Positions 55,055-64,000 of a stretch of 64,000 bases of DNA are shown one piece after another. Source of the DNA: Neoarius graeffei (Eukaryota; Chordata; Actinopteri; Siluriformes; Ariidae); contig NC_083587.1 of assembly GCF_027579695.1 (NCBI RefSeq), positions 53,513,521 through 53,577,520 of the forward strand, given 5' to 3'. Each line of letters begins with the position of its first letter. Within the stretch, counting starts at the first letter, position 1. A program made the position numbers and the translations under genes. Below the pieces are notes generated by a model that saw nothing but the letters and a program-made list of their open reading frames with translations, searched no databases and was not told the DNA's origin.

Positions 55055-56662
55055 CAGTGGTGCTTGAAAGTTTGTGAACCCTTTAGAATTTTCCATGTTT
55101 CTGCATAAATATAACCTAAAACATCATCAGATTTTCACACAAGTCCTAAAAGTAGATAAAGAGAACCCAGTTAAACAAATGAGACAAAAATATTACACTT
55201 GGTCATTTATTTATTGAGGAAAATGATCCAATATTACATATCTGTGAGTGACAAAAGTATGTGAACCTCTGGGATTAGCAGTTAATTTGAAGGTGAAATA
55301 AGAGTCAGGTGTTTTCAATCACTGGGATGGCAATCAGGTGTGAGTGGGCACCCTGTTTTATTTAAAGAACAGGGATCTATCAAAGTCTGATCTTCACAAC
55401 ACATGTTTGTGGAAGTGTATCATGGCACGAACAAAGGAGATTTCTGAGGACCTCAGAAAAAGCCTTGTTGATGCTCATCAGGCTGGCAAAGGTTACAAAA
55501 ACATCTCTAAAGAGTTTGGACTCCACCAATCCACAGTCAGACAGATTGTGTACAAATGGAGGAAATTGAAGACCATTGTTACCCTCCCCAGGAGTGGTCG
55601 ACCAACAAAGATCACTCCAAGAGCAAGGCGTGTAATAGTCGGCGAGGTCACAAAGGACCCCAGGGTAACTTCTAAGCAACTGAAGGCCTCTCTCACATTG
55701 GCTAATGTTCATAAGTCCACCATCAGGAGAACACTGAACAACAATGGTGTGCATGACAGGGTTACAAGGAGAAAGCCACTGCTCTCCAAAGAGAACATTG
55801 CTGCTCATCTGCAGTTTACTAAAGATCATGTGGACAAACCAGAAGGCTATTGGAAAAATGTTTTGTGGACGGATGAGACCAAAATAGAACTTTTTGGTTG
55901 AAATGAGAAGCGTTATGTTTGGAGAAAGGAAAACACTGCATTGCAGCATAAGAACCTTATCCCATCTGTGAAACATGGTGGTGGTGGTAGTATCATGGTT
56001 TGGGCCTGTTTTGCTGCATCTGGGCCAGGACGGCTTGCCATCATTGATGGAACAATGAATTCTGAATTATACCAGTGAATTCTAAAGGAAAATGTCAGGA
56101 CATCTGTCCATGAACTGAATCTCAAGAGAAGGTGGGTCATGCAGCAAGACAACGACCCTAAGCACACAAGTCGTTCCACCAAAGAATGGTTAAAGAAGAA
56201 TAAAGTGAATGTTTTGGAATGGCCAAGTCAAAGTCCTGGCCTTAATCCAATCGAAATGTTGTGGAAGGACCTGAAGCGAGCAGTTCATGTGAGGAAACCC
56301 ACCAACATCCCAGAGTTGAAGCTGTTCTGTATGGAGGAATGGGCTAAAATTCTTCAAGTCGGTGTGCAGGACTGATCAACAGTTACCGGAAATGTTTAGT
56401 TGCAGTTATTGCTGCAGAAGGGGGTCACACCAGATACTGAAAGCAAAGGTTCACATACTTTTGCCACTCACAGATATGTAATATTGGATCATTTTCCTCA
56501 ATAAATAAATGACCAAGTATAATATTTTTGTCTCATTTGTTTAACTGGGTTCTCTTTTTATCCACTTTTAGGACTTGTGTGAAAATCTGATGATGTTTTA
56601 GGTCATATTTATGCAGAAATGTAGAAAATCCTAAAGGGTTCACAAACTTTCAAGCACCACTG
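55055..56662 (+). mobile_element. Tc1-like transposon, near full length
   Basis: 1,608 bp, inverted ends CAGTGGTGCTTGAAAGTTTG, flanked by TA (55053-55054, 56663-56664). It is the most complete Tc1 copy of this family in the window. It is oriented opposite to the surrounding cep72-like gene. Confidence 0.95.
55422..56375 (+). pseudogene. Tc1 transposase, disrupted by stops
   Basis: The ATG at 55422 begins MARTKEISEDLRKSLVDAHQ, the paired-like HTH. PRSGRPTKITPRARRVIVGE is the GRPR-like hook and second HTH. WTDETKIELFG (ending 55899) carries the first catalytic Asp. A TGA follows at 55899-55901 and a second stop lies near 56076. After these, VMQQDNDPKHTSRSTKEWLK (second Asp) and WPSQSPGLNPIEMLWKDLKR (Glu) are intact. 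A shift near the C-terminus ends it at 56375. DDE residues are recognisable but no single open frame survives. Confidence 0.93.
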
Positions 56663-56689
56663 TATATATTTATCATTTTTTCCCCCATC

Positions 56690-57665
56690 CACATTCCCTG
56701 GATATGAGCAATGTCACGCTCCGATTGGCTACTCTACTGCTAGGCAAATCAGCTCATATACCATGAGTAGAGAAAAACAAATTGGCAGAGCGCATCAAGT
56801 CAGATAATCACTTTATCATCAAGTATTTAAAAAGACACAGAAATAGCTAAAAGAATATATTTTCCACCCCACCATTAAGTTGGTTTGCCAACCGCCAAAA
56901 AATCCTAAAGAAGAAGAAAATGGCAGAGCCTGTTGCTGAACCAACCGAAGACAAAACTACTTGAAACCCCCCCCCAAAAAAAGGAATGAAAAATTTTCAC
57001 AGTAAGAACGTCTCATCTCATTATCTCTAGCTGCTTTATCCCGTTCTACAGGGTCGCAGGCAAGCTGGAGCCTATCCCAGCTGACTACGGGTGAAAGGCG
57101 GGGTACACCCTGGACAAGTCGCCAGGTCATCACAGGGCTGACACATAGACACAGACAACCATTCACACTCACATTCACACCTACGGTCAATTTAGAGTCA
57201 CCAGTTAACCTAACCTGCATGTCTTTGGACTGTGGGGGAAACCGGAGCACCCGGAGGAAACCCACGGGGAGAACATGCAAACTCTGCACAGAAAGGCCCT
57301 CGCTGGCCACGGGGCTCGAACCCGGACCTTCTTGCTGTGAGGCGACAGCGCTAACCACTCCACCACCGTGCCGCCCGGTAAGAACATATCTTTTTTTTTT
57401 TTTCAAGAATTATTATAGCATTTTTCACAAACTGCTACTGTCATTTCACCGGTTTGTTTACATTCTAAGCAGAAATGATTTTGTCGGACGTTTTGGATAA
57501 AGTTATTTATCAAATTTGCTAATTTCTCAAAATCCAGTGAATTCGGATAGAATAAAAAAAACAGTTATTCCACTCAATCTCCTCGTACATGGCTTAAAGT
57601 TGACTCGTTGCTACGTGCCTCGTCGGCTATCAGCTCATGTACGACTCGATTTCGTGGAATAACTC
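56690..57665 (+). mobile_element. Unclassified transposon remnant with a short exon, copy B
   Basis: Relative of 18690-19745. An ATG at 56921 (ATGGCAGAGCCTGTTGCTGA) opens AEPVAEPTEDK and then degenerates before a GTAAGAAC donor. It shares CAAAATCCAGTGAATTCGG and GGAATAACT at the right side. A SINE is inserted at 57014-57373. It supplies the empty site for the Harbinger-like MITE at 19014. Confidence 0.5.
57014..57373 (-). mobile_element. tRNA-Val-derived SINE, copy 14
   Basis: Reverse copy, flanked by GTAAGAAC on both sides. Both flanks therefore keep a donor-like GTAAG. Confidence 0.93.
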
Positions 57666-57862
57666 TTAAAAGATAAATAAATTTATCTTATATCATATTA
57701 AGTCACTGGCTGTTAACATAAATGTATCATATATCCAACACACACTGGGTACATCATATAATCTCAGAAGACGACACCCATAATACAGAGCGCATACATG
57801 AGCTATTAATGTGTGTGTGCATTGCTGCAGGTATAAACACCATATGGAGGATTTTCACTCAC

Positions 57863-57956
57863 TGAAAAAGTGCTTACTGCTGTGATCCTTCAGCTCACCA
57901 GACCAGTATTCGTCCACCAAACTGAGGAGCAACTCCATCGGTTTCCTATATGCCCC
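57863..57956 (-). CDS. cep72: cep72-like gene, internal exon
   Basis: 94 bases between the acceptor CTTGTGTTCAG and the donor GTGAGT. It encodes GAYRKPMELLLSLVDEYWSG, then ELKDHSSKHFF, plus one base completed by the next exon. A weaker donor (GTAAGC) lies 16 bases earlier at 57873-57878; it would keep a different frame, so GTGAGT is preferred. The phase arithmetic with both neighbours works. A YRKPxELLLxLVDxYWSG motif ahead of a coiled coil fits my recollection of CEP72 C-termini. Confidence 0.65.
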
Positions 57957-58030
57957 CTGAACACAAGTGTTACTTGTTAACCGAGCAACGCCTTATTGTA
58001 ATCCTGGTTGGCATTAAACGTTTATAACAT

Positions 58031-59066
58031 CACTGCAAAAAATAAAAATCTTAGGAAGTTTATTTGTCTATTTTCAAGTCAAAACATCTAGCCACCCTTA
58101 TTATAAAAGACATAATTGCCCGACAAGCAAAACCTCATTTAGCTAGAAAGGCTAGTTTTTAGACAGTCCATCTTGAAAATCTTGTATAGAAAAAATGTCT
58201 TGAAAAAGTCTTATTTGGAGGACCTTTGAAAATAAAACAAGGTTTTTTTAAAACAAGTAAGTACATTTTGGACATTTGTCAAATGCGGTTCATCTTGTTT
58301 CAAGAAAAAAAAAGTATGCTTGTTTTGGGAATAAATGAGCTTTACTGAAATCTTTGAATCTTTCATTACAATTCATACATTTCAATAGTCGGTGCCCCCA
58401 AAATGCATTATTGCTTTGGCGTTGTGTAAGCACTGCAAGTCAAAATGCGTAGACTTTATTTTTATTTATTTTTTTGGTGCCTGAGGTCTTGGGGAAGTGG
58501 AATCTTAAGAGATGTTTTAATGTTTGAATGTTGAAATGGGGGAAAAAAAAAACAAAAACAAAAACTTGTTGCAATGCTACACGTGTCGTCAACTTGATTC
58601 AAGATAGTCTCTGGTCTCATATCTAGAGTATTTTACTAATTACAGGTCACAAAAGGAGAATCTTTTAAGCTAGCAATGCTTAGTTGTAGAATTTAATCCT
58701 AATATTAGTATATTTATCTTAAATTCAGTTTTTACTGCTAAGACTGTCATGAATTTAAGTGAAATACCCTTAAAATGAAATAAATAAAAATGACTTGAAT
58801 GGCTAAATGTAAGAAGTACGATCTTGTTATAAGAACTATTTTGATTATTTTGAGTTAATCAGAGCTCGCATAATAAGTTCCCCAATCTTATTTTGGAATT
58901 ATTTCATCTAAAAACAGGTTAGATTTTTCATCTTACTTTAAGAAATCTGACCAAGTCAAATTTGACTAGTTCCATTGGCAGATTTTTTTTTTTTCACCTG
59001 ATTCAAGCAAATATGCTTTGTTTTAATCTTTTATTTCTTATTTTTGAAAGGCCATTTCTTGCAGTG
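58031..59066 (-). mobile_element. EnSpm/CACTA-like element, copy 4
   Basis: Reverse-oriented copy with CACTGCAAAAAATAAAAATC at the left and GGCCATTTCTTGCAGTG at the right. AT flanks both sides (58029-58030, 59067-59068). It is about 150 bp shorter than copy 2 owing to an internal deletion. Confidence 0.8.
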
Positions 59067-59144
59067 ATGGTGGATCACGCTTAAACCCAAGACCTTCTAA
59101 AAGCATTGCTCATAAACATGCTTGGTTAATGAATTCTTGCTCAC

Positions 59145-59347
59145 CTTACAGGGTTTTCTGGCTCTCTCCGGTGCACATGAATATCCTTCTGGGTCTCCAT
59201 CATCAGAGCTTCGGTATGTTAGTCTAGGAGGGTGCAGTTTCCTCTCAGAGTAATCTTTTAACAAACAGGCTAGCTGATCATCTCCTTTAAGAGAGTGGTC
59301 ATCATTAATTATCCACCATAAGACTCGTTTCATTTGGCTCATGTGAA
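59145..59347 (-). CDS. cep72: cep72-like gene, internal exon upstream of the coiled coil
   Basis: 203 bases between a likely acceptor TATTTTTGCAAG and the donor GTGAGC. It encodes HMSQMKRVLWWIINDDHSLK, then GDDQLACLLKDYSERKLHPP and RLTYRSSDDGDPEGYSCAPE, ending RKPCK in phase 0. Low-complexity and hydrophilic, it fits the linker between LRR and coiled-coil regions. The acceptor is weak, so the exact start is uncertain. Earlier exons were not found up to the window end. Confidence 0.55.
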
Positions 59348-59643
59348 CTTGCAAAAATATATATTTCATTGGAACATAGCAGTGTTGTAGTCGAATCACT
59401 AAACCTCGAGTCCGAGTCCCCGGTGTTCAAGTCAAAGTCGTTAAAGAAAATTTCGAGTCGAGTCCGAGAACAAGACTCCAACCGCACCATTTGACGGTGG
59501 CTGTTTTAGCGACGTTAACATTAATCTGTTCCTGAACATGACGTATGAACAGGTGAATGTGCTTCTCTTTATCAGGGAGTGTGAAGTATTCTGTCAGAGA
59601 TGGTTGGGAGACGGATGTAAGTGCAGAAGGTGTGTTCATTAAT

Positions 59644-61035
59644 CAGGGTTCCCACTCTTTTTAAGGAATCATTTTCCAGGAGCTTTTTTAGGTAATTCAT
59701 GACAGGATTTGGTCATACAGTCATGCACTTTAGTTGCAGGCTTAAAACCATTTTAATTTCTTTTTTAATATGCAGGGACGTAGTGTCTGATATGCATAAA
59801 GGCAACATCGATGCAAATTGTATAATGCAGTTGTTTGGCCTCTTTTTGTTACGTGCTGTTTTAAACTTTTTTATTCCCTTGTTCTCCTGTCATGACAAGC
59901 TAGAGCAACCTCAGAGGGTCAAAACTCAAATGTAAATTGCTTATACACGTCTCAGTATAGGCAACAGGTGGAGACACTTAGGGTGTTCACACGGCACATA
60001 TTTGCATCGATGCTGCACCGATGTATTTTGTTGCGATATATCTTACACCGGTGTAAATTTTGTGGAGCGTTCACACGTCACAACCCTGCTTACTAGAGAG
60101 AAGCGTGTTAGCACCGGTGCAGCCCCACTTGCAGTCACACGGCAGTTTCTGCGACCATGCAATAGTAGCAAAAACTTTATTACTATCATTTCCTTTGATA
60201 GTAATAAAGTTTTGATATCATTTCCTTTTATTACTATCATTTCCTATCATTATTACTATCATTTGCGATAGTAATAATGCGGAAATTAAATATGCGCATG
60301 CGTGAAAATGTACTTCCTTTTCCCGGTTGTCATGGCATCACCAAGCGCCGGGAAAACAACGTGGATGAAGACACCAGTTTTGCCAGATGTTGCTGATGTT
60401 TTCCAGCCCAAAATATGTTCAAATCCGCCAAAATGCACTTAAAACCGCCCAATCTGGCAACACTGGAAGACACGCAGTTCTGTTGTTGTTGATATTCGCC
60501 ATTTTGGAAGCGCAAAATACCAGGATGCAAATTATGCAATGCCCGTATGTAATCAACTCTCCTCACGCGTAGCGAGTCTACCCCTGTAGCGTTCAGACGT
60601 CCCATTTTATATCGGTGCTGCCCCGCAAACTAGCATTTACGCCGGAGTAAATTTCTTAAACCACCTCCCGAGCAGGGTTAGATTTGCACCGGTTTAAGCA
60701 GCTTTCAGGGGCTACACCGGTATAACTTTGTACCGTGTGAACGCTCTACCGGGGCAGCCCCGGTGCTACACCGGAGTAAAAGTTGCCGTGTGAACACCCC
60801 CTATAGTGCAGCAGATCGAGCTACAATGGAGCTCAGCTGTCCTCATATCTCGACTACGACCAGCGAGCTGTTTCAAACAGAAAAATTAAAAAGCGAAAAC
60901 ACAGAAATAAAAATTCCAGGACAAGAAAATTTATTTCCAGGACATTTGGCCATTTCTATCAATTTCCAGATCATTTCCATGACTGGAAAATGATGCTCTA
61001 AATTTTCAGGTTTTCCAGGACGCGTGGGAACCCTG
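59644..61035. mobile_element. TIR element nested in the hAT, CAGGGTTCCCAC termini
   Basis: Ends CAGGGTTCCCACTC and GCGTGGGAACCCTG are inverted repeats. ATTAAT (six bases) flanks both sides (59638-59643, 61036-61041). Subterminal TTTTCCAGG motifs occur at both ends. hAT-like termini, but the duplication appears shorter than eight. Confidence 0.7.
59981..60800. mobile_element. Harbinger-like MITE, third nesting level
   Basis: Ends GGGTGTTCACACGGCA and TGCCGTGTGAACACCCC are inverted repeats, with subterminal ACCGGTGTAA / GCACCGGTG motifs on both sides. Flanks CTTA and CTAT are imperfect. On the - strand an ATG at 60505 with a CCAAA leader (MANINNNRTACLP) looks like a leftover first exon. A local repeat of TTACTATCATTTCC lies at 60178-60262. 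Confidence 0.7.
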
Positions 61036-61613
61036 ATTAATACAAGTGAAGACGGTAAACAATCCAGAACGGCAGGCAAAATCGTAAAACAGGCGATAGG
61101 TCGAACAAGGCACAAACAGGCTATCGTAGACTCGGCAGAATCAAGGCGCGCTGATTACACCTTAATCCTGTGCAGGTGTGAGTCGTATACGGTGCACGCA
61201 CGAGAGTCCGCTTGGCGCGCGCACTGCCCAGAGTGCGCCCGAGAGTTTATCTGATGCATGCACCAAGGCGCACAGGTGTGACACTCTTGCATGAAATTAG
61301 TACAGATATAAATATCTTATGCCAAATTATTATGGCGGCATGTTACAAAAAATAAAGAAAAAAAAATCCAAGTCCTCGTCTTCAATTTACGAGTCCGAAT
61401 GCAGTTAATACGCGAGTCCGAGTCAAGTCACGGGTCCTTAAAATTAGGGCACAAGTTGGACTCAAGTACTACAAGCCTGGAACATCGTACACTACTACAC
61501 AACAGTTTTATACTAGAGCAGTGTAACTTGGAAAGGTCGTCACGCTGGATACCACAAATATGCATACACCAACTAACTGTCCACCCAATCCACCTTAACG
61601 TGACACTTTTTTT

Positions 61614-61779
61614 GGGGGCGTCGTGGCTCAGGTGGATAAGGCGCTGTGCCGTGGGTCCAGGGGACCCGGGGTCGTTTCCCAGTCCCTCCCCGTCTCTCTC
61701 TCCCCCTCGTTTCCTGTCTCTGCACTGTCCTATCCAATGGGGGTGAAAAAAGCCCAAAAAAAATCTTTAAAAAAAAAAA
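61614..61779 (+). mobile_element. Second SINE family, copy 2
   Basis: Head GGCGTCGTGGCTCAGGTGGA, B-box region GACCCGGGGTCG (mutated), T/C-rich body and A-rich tail. The duplication GTGACACTTTTT is at 61600-61611 and 61780-61791. Confidence 0.9.
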
Positions 61780-62067
61780 GTGACACTTTTTGTAAACCAA
61801 CACTAACATGCTTTTTTAGTGGCAGATGTGGACTTATGACGTTGGGCAAATTGTATTCACAATAATGTTCACTTGAAAACGACATGAATAAACTACATAT
61901 TTGCCTTTTCTGATTACCCATAAGTATCATTCATTATGGTACAGATTCAGAGGTGGACAAAGTACCCAACTTCATTACTTAAGTCAAAGTACAGATCCTG
62001 CTGGTCAAATGTTACTCTGATACAAGTGAAAGTTGTCCAGTCAAATTTTTACTTAAGTACTGAAGTA

Positions 62068-62235
62068 TCCATCCATCCATCCATCATCTGTAGCCGCTTA
62101 TCCTGTCCTACAGGGTCGCAGGCAAGCTGGAGCCTATCCCAGCCAACCATGGGCGAGAGGTGAGGTACACCCTGGACAAGTCGCCAGGTCATCGCAGGGC
62201 TGACACACCGAGACAAACAACCATTCACACATTCA
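62068..62235 (-). mobile_element. tRNA-Val-derived SINE, copy 15, 5'-truncated
   Basis: Reverse copy with a (CATC)n tail, about 168 bp. The duplication TACTGAAGTA is at 62058-62067 and 62236-62245. Confidence 0.92.
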
Positions 62236-62793
62236 TACTGAAGTACTTGCTTTTAAAAATACTCAAGTATTAAAAGTACATTTTCTGTCAACGCATCGTT
62301 GTATTATTGCCACAACGCTTACAAAACCTAATGCCGTTACCAAAGACAGAAATGTGAATTCACAAAATGAACGCATGCTGTGCCATCATGGTGGTTTAAC
62401 GTTAAGCTAGCTAGTCAGTGAAATGCCACCTGACATGCTAGCAAACTCTTTTCACACTCGAAATCATATTGGGTAGCTAACGCTACTTGAAAATAAACGT
62501 TTCTACATTGTTTATTTGGCAAGATTATGCTAAAACATATTTCTGAAAGGACTTCGGATAAGTTAACATTATTCATGTTAGCGTAACTCTGTTTTTACAT
62601 GCTAACTAACAGTGTCCAAGTTAACTAGCTATGTGTTAACGTTAGCCGTGGACAAGGCGATGGCAACTTGGCGGGCAAATCCATAGAAAGTCATTTGACT
62701 AACCAGACTGCATAGCTATTGCGACGTTATCGCTAGCTCTAAAAGCACACACAACTTCGTTGCAAGCTTTCTCTTGGAATAAAACGTTTATAC

Positions 62794-63018
62794 CTCGATA
62801 TGCTTCCGCAGGTTGGATGGCGAGTTTTTGTAGGCCGTGATGTGGTTCGTTTTCGGCAAACAAAGCAAACATTTAAAACGAAACGAATCTTTAATCCTTT
62901 CAGAAAACTGAAACATGGGTTCTAGGTAAAGCCATGAGTGCGTGCATTCCCCAGAAGAACCGCCTCCTTCTATTCTGCCATCACCTGATCGTGTTAAATA
63001 ATGCTGCGGAGAAATCAC
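62794..63018 (-). pseudogene. hAT transposase first exon (BED zinc finger)
   Basis: The - strand frame reads YLEPMFQFSERIKDSFRFKC, then LLCLPKTNHITAYKNSPSNL and RKHIE, followed by a donor-like GTATAA. FKCLLC...NSPSNLRKHIE is the BED-type zinc finger (CxxC ... HxxxxH) at the start of hAT transposases. No further transposase exon is visible in the element, so it is a deletion derivative. Confidence 0.8.
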
Positions 63019-63318
63019 TGAACTTGATTTATACAGTCTATGGACGTGACGTGACCCTAGTGATTACTGATCAGCTGTCTCAGTGTCACCTGCGAAAAAA
63101 CCATCACGTTTTAGAAAAGAAAACAAAAAACATCCACTTTCAAAGCCGCTTCATAGTAACGAGTAACGAGGACCTTGATAGAAATGTAGTGGAGTGAAAA
63201 GTACGATATTTGTCTTTCAAATGTAGTGAAGTTAAAGTCGTAAGTTTCCAAAAAAAAAGTACAGATACTCAAGTAAATGTACTTCGTTACTGTCCACTTC
63301 TGTACAGATTATGACGTT

Positions 63319-64000
63319 AAAGGGGTCTCATCTCATCTCATCTCATTATCTCTAGCCGCTTTATCCTTCTACAGGGTCGCAGGCAAGCTGGAGCCTATCC
63401 CAGCTGACTACGGGTGAAAGGCGGGGTACACCCTGGACAAGTCGCCAGGTCATCACAGGGCTGACACATAGACACAGACAACCATTCACACTCACATTCA
63501 CACCTACGGTCAATTTAGAGTCACCAGTTAACCTAACCTGCATGTCTTTGGACTGTGGGGGAAACCGGAACACCCGGAGGAAACCCACACGGACACGGGG
63601 AGAACATGCAAACTCCACACAGAAAGGCCCTCGCCGGCCACGGGGCTCGAACCCGGACCTTCTTGCTGTGAGGCGACAGCGCTAACCACTACACCACCGT
63701 GCCGCCCGTTAAAGGGGTACCAAATATAATATATACAGTTGCTGATGTGACAAAGTAACGTATTCTTAAGTATTCTATCAAATTTATATACTAGAAAACA
63801 ACGAAATATCTTGGTAATTGTAAATATAATAGTCGGTACGCTAAACGGCACAAGAGTCGCCATTTTTAAAAGACCGTGACGTCAGCCCTACCCACTGCAC
63901 TAGGAGAGAAGCGTGTAATCATGGCGTCGGGCGCATCAAGTGAAAGCAACAGCTCTGTCGAATCATACGAAGAGATCCCGCAAAAGACACGTCTGGAGGA
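63319..64000 (+). mobile_element. Start of a TTAA-flanked element, cut by window end
   Basis: TTAA at about 63317-63320 followed by AGGGGT. A SINE interrupts it, and the sequence resumes AGGGGTACC. An ATG at 63921 opens MASGASSESNSSVESYEEIP and runs to the window end, an acidic N-terminus in the style of 40200-40385. Possibly Kolobok-like; the right end is not available. Confidence 0.4.
63327..63707 (-). mobile_element. tRNA-Val-derived SINE, copy 16
   Basis: Reverse full-length copy. The duplication GTTAAAGGGGT is at 63316-63326 and 63708-63718. Confidence 0.95.

Larger units (their letters stand above)
59380..61479 (-). mobile_element. hAT element carrying a second element and a Harbinger-like MITE
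   Basis: Ends CAGTGTTGTAGTCGAATC and GACTCAAGTACTACAAGCCTG are inverted repeats. The 8-bp flanks GAACATAG (59372-59379) and GAACATCG (61480-61487) agree at seven of eight. Subterminal CGAGTCCGAGTC motifs occur at both ends. A - strand frame at 59427-59639 (MNTPSALTSVSQPSLTEYFT) is its probable first exon. It begins only 33 bp from the cep72-like exon edge. Confidence 0.8.
61948..63302 (-). mobile_element. hAT element with a BED-finger exon
   Basis: Ends CAGAGGTGGACAAAGTA and TACTGTCCACTTCTG are inverted repeats. The 8-bp duplication TACAGATT is at 61940-61947 and 63303-63310. TACTTAAGTACTGAAGTA-type motifs are abundant near both ends. It carries a truncated SINE at 62068-62235 and one coding exon. 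Confidence 0.92.

Noticed and set aside
61428..61865. Overlapping frames on both strands near 61.6 kb
   Set aside because: They cover the second-family SINE and its A-rich tail.

Overview
This is a vertebrate (teleost fish) genomic window dominated by transposable elements. Two host genes can be read through the repeats. The first is tppp (tubulin polymerization-promoting protein, p25-alpha family) on the + strand. Its coding exons are 38195-38520, 47687-47840 and 48187-48396. They join in frame to 229 codons. A likely non-coding first exon in a CpG-rich segment ends at a splice donor at 11266, which would make intron 1 about 27 kb. The second gene is on the - strand. Four phase-consistent exons (59145-59347, 57863-57956, 53859-54037, 53581-53706) encode a coiled-coil C-terminus. 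From the tail-to-tail arrangement with tppp, as in human CEP72/TPPP, I infer cep72.

The teleost assignment rests on the tppp sequence, on a tRNA-Val-derived SINE of a type common in fish (16 copies here), and on the mix of Tc1, PIF/Harbinger, hAT, Kolobok-like, EnSpm/CACTA-like, L2 and RTE elements. I cannot name the species.

Layout. 1-11 kb: a Tc1 copy split by a SINE, a Harbinger-like MITE, a CACTA-like element carrying three SINEs, and a long AT-rich tandem array (6.2-10.9 kb) that is itself interrupted by a MITE, a deleted Tc1 and other repeats. 11.0-11.3 kb: putative tppp promoter and exon 1. 11.3-38.2 kb: intron 1, with nested MITEs, three CACTA-like copies in total across 3.5-25 kb, a Tc1 inside a CTAT microsatellite, and an RTE LINE. 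38.2-48.4 kb: tppp coding region. Intron 2 holds a 709-bp palindrome, a Kolobok-like element containing a hAT, and a 36-bp minisatellite invaded by an L2 LINE. 48.4-53.6 kb: tppp 3' side. 53.6-59.4 kb: cep72-like exons with intronic Tc1, SINE and CACTA-like copies. 59.4-64 kb: nested hAT and Harbinger-like elements, then the start of another Kolobok-like element cut by the window edge.

Many insertions could be bounded exactly, because target-site duplications are visible and some families have an uninterrupted copy elsewhere in the window. Several MITEs keep the first exon of the parent transposon (MADF, Myb/SANT-like, BED finger). I saw no tRNA gene, rRNA, CRISPR array or clear viral gene. 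I did not find a convincing new biological system; the most unusual items are the AP-1-motif-rich array upstream of the putative promoter, the large palindrome in tppp intron 2, and a SINE tail that may supply the splice-acceptor tract of tppp exon 2.
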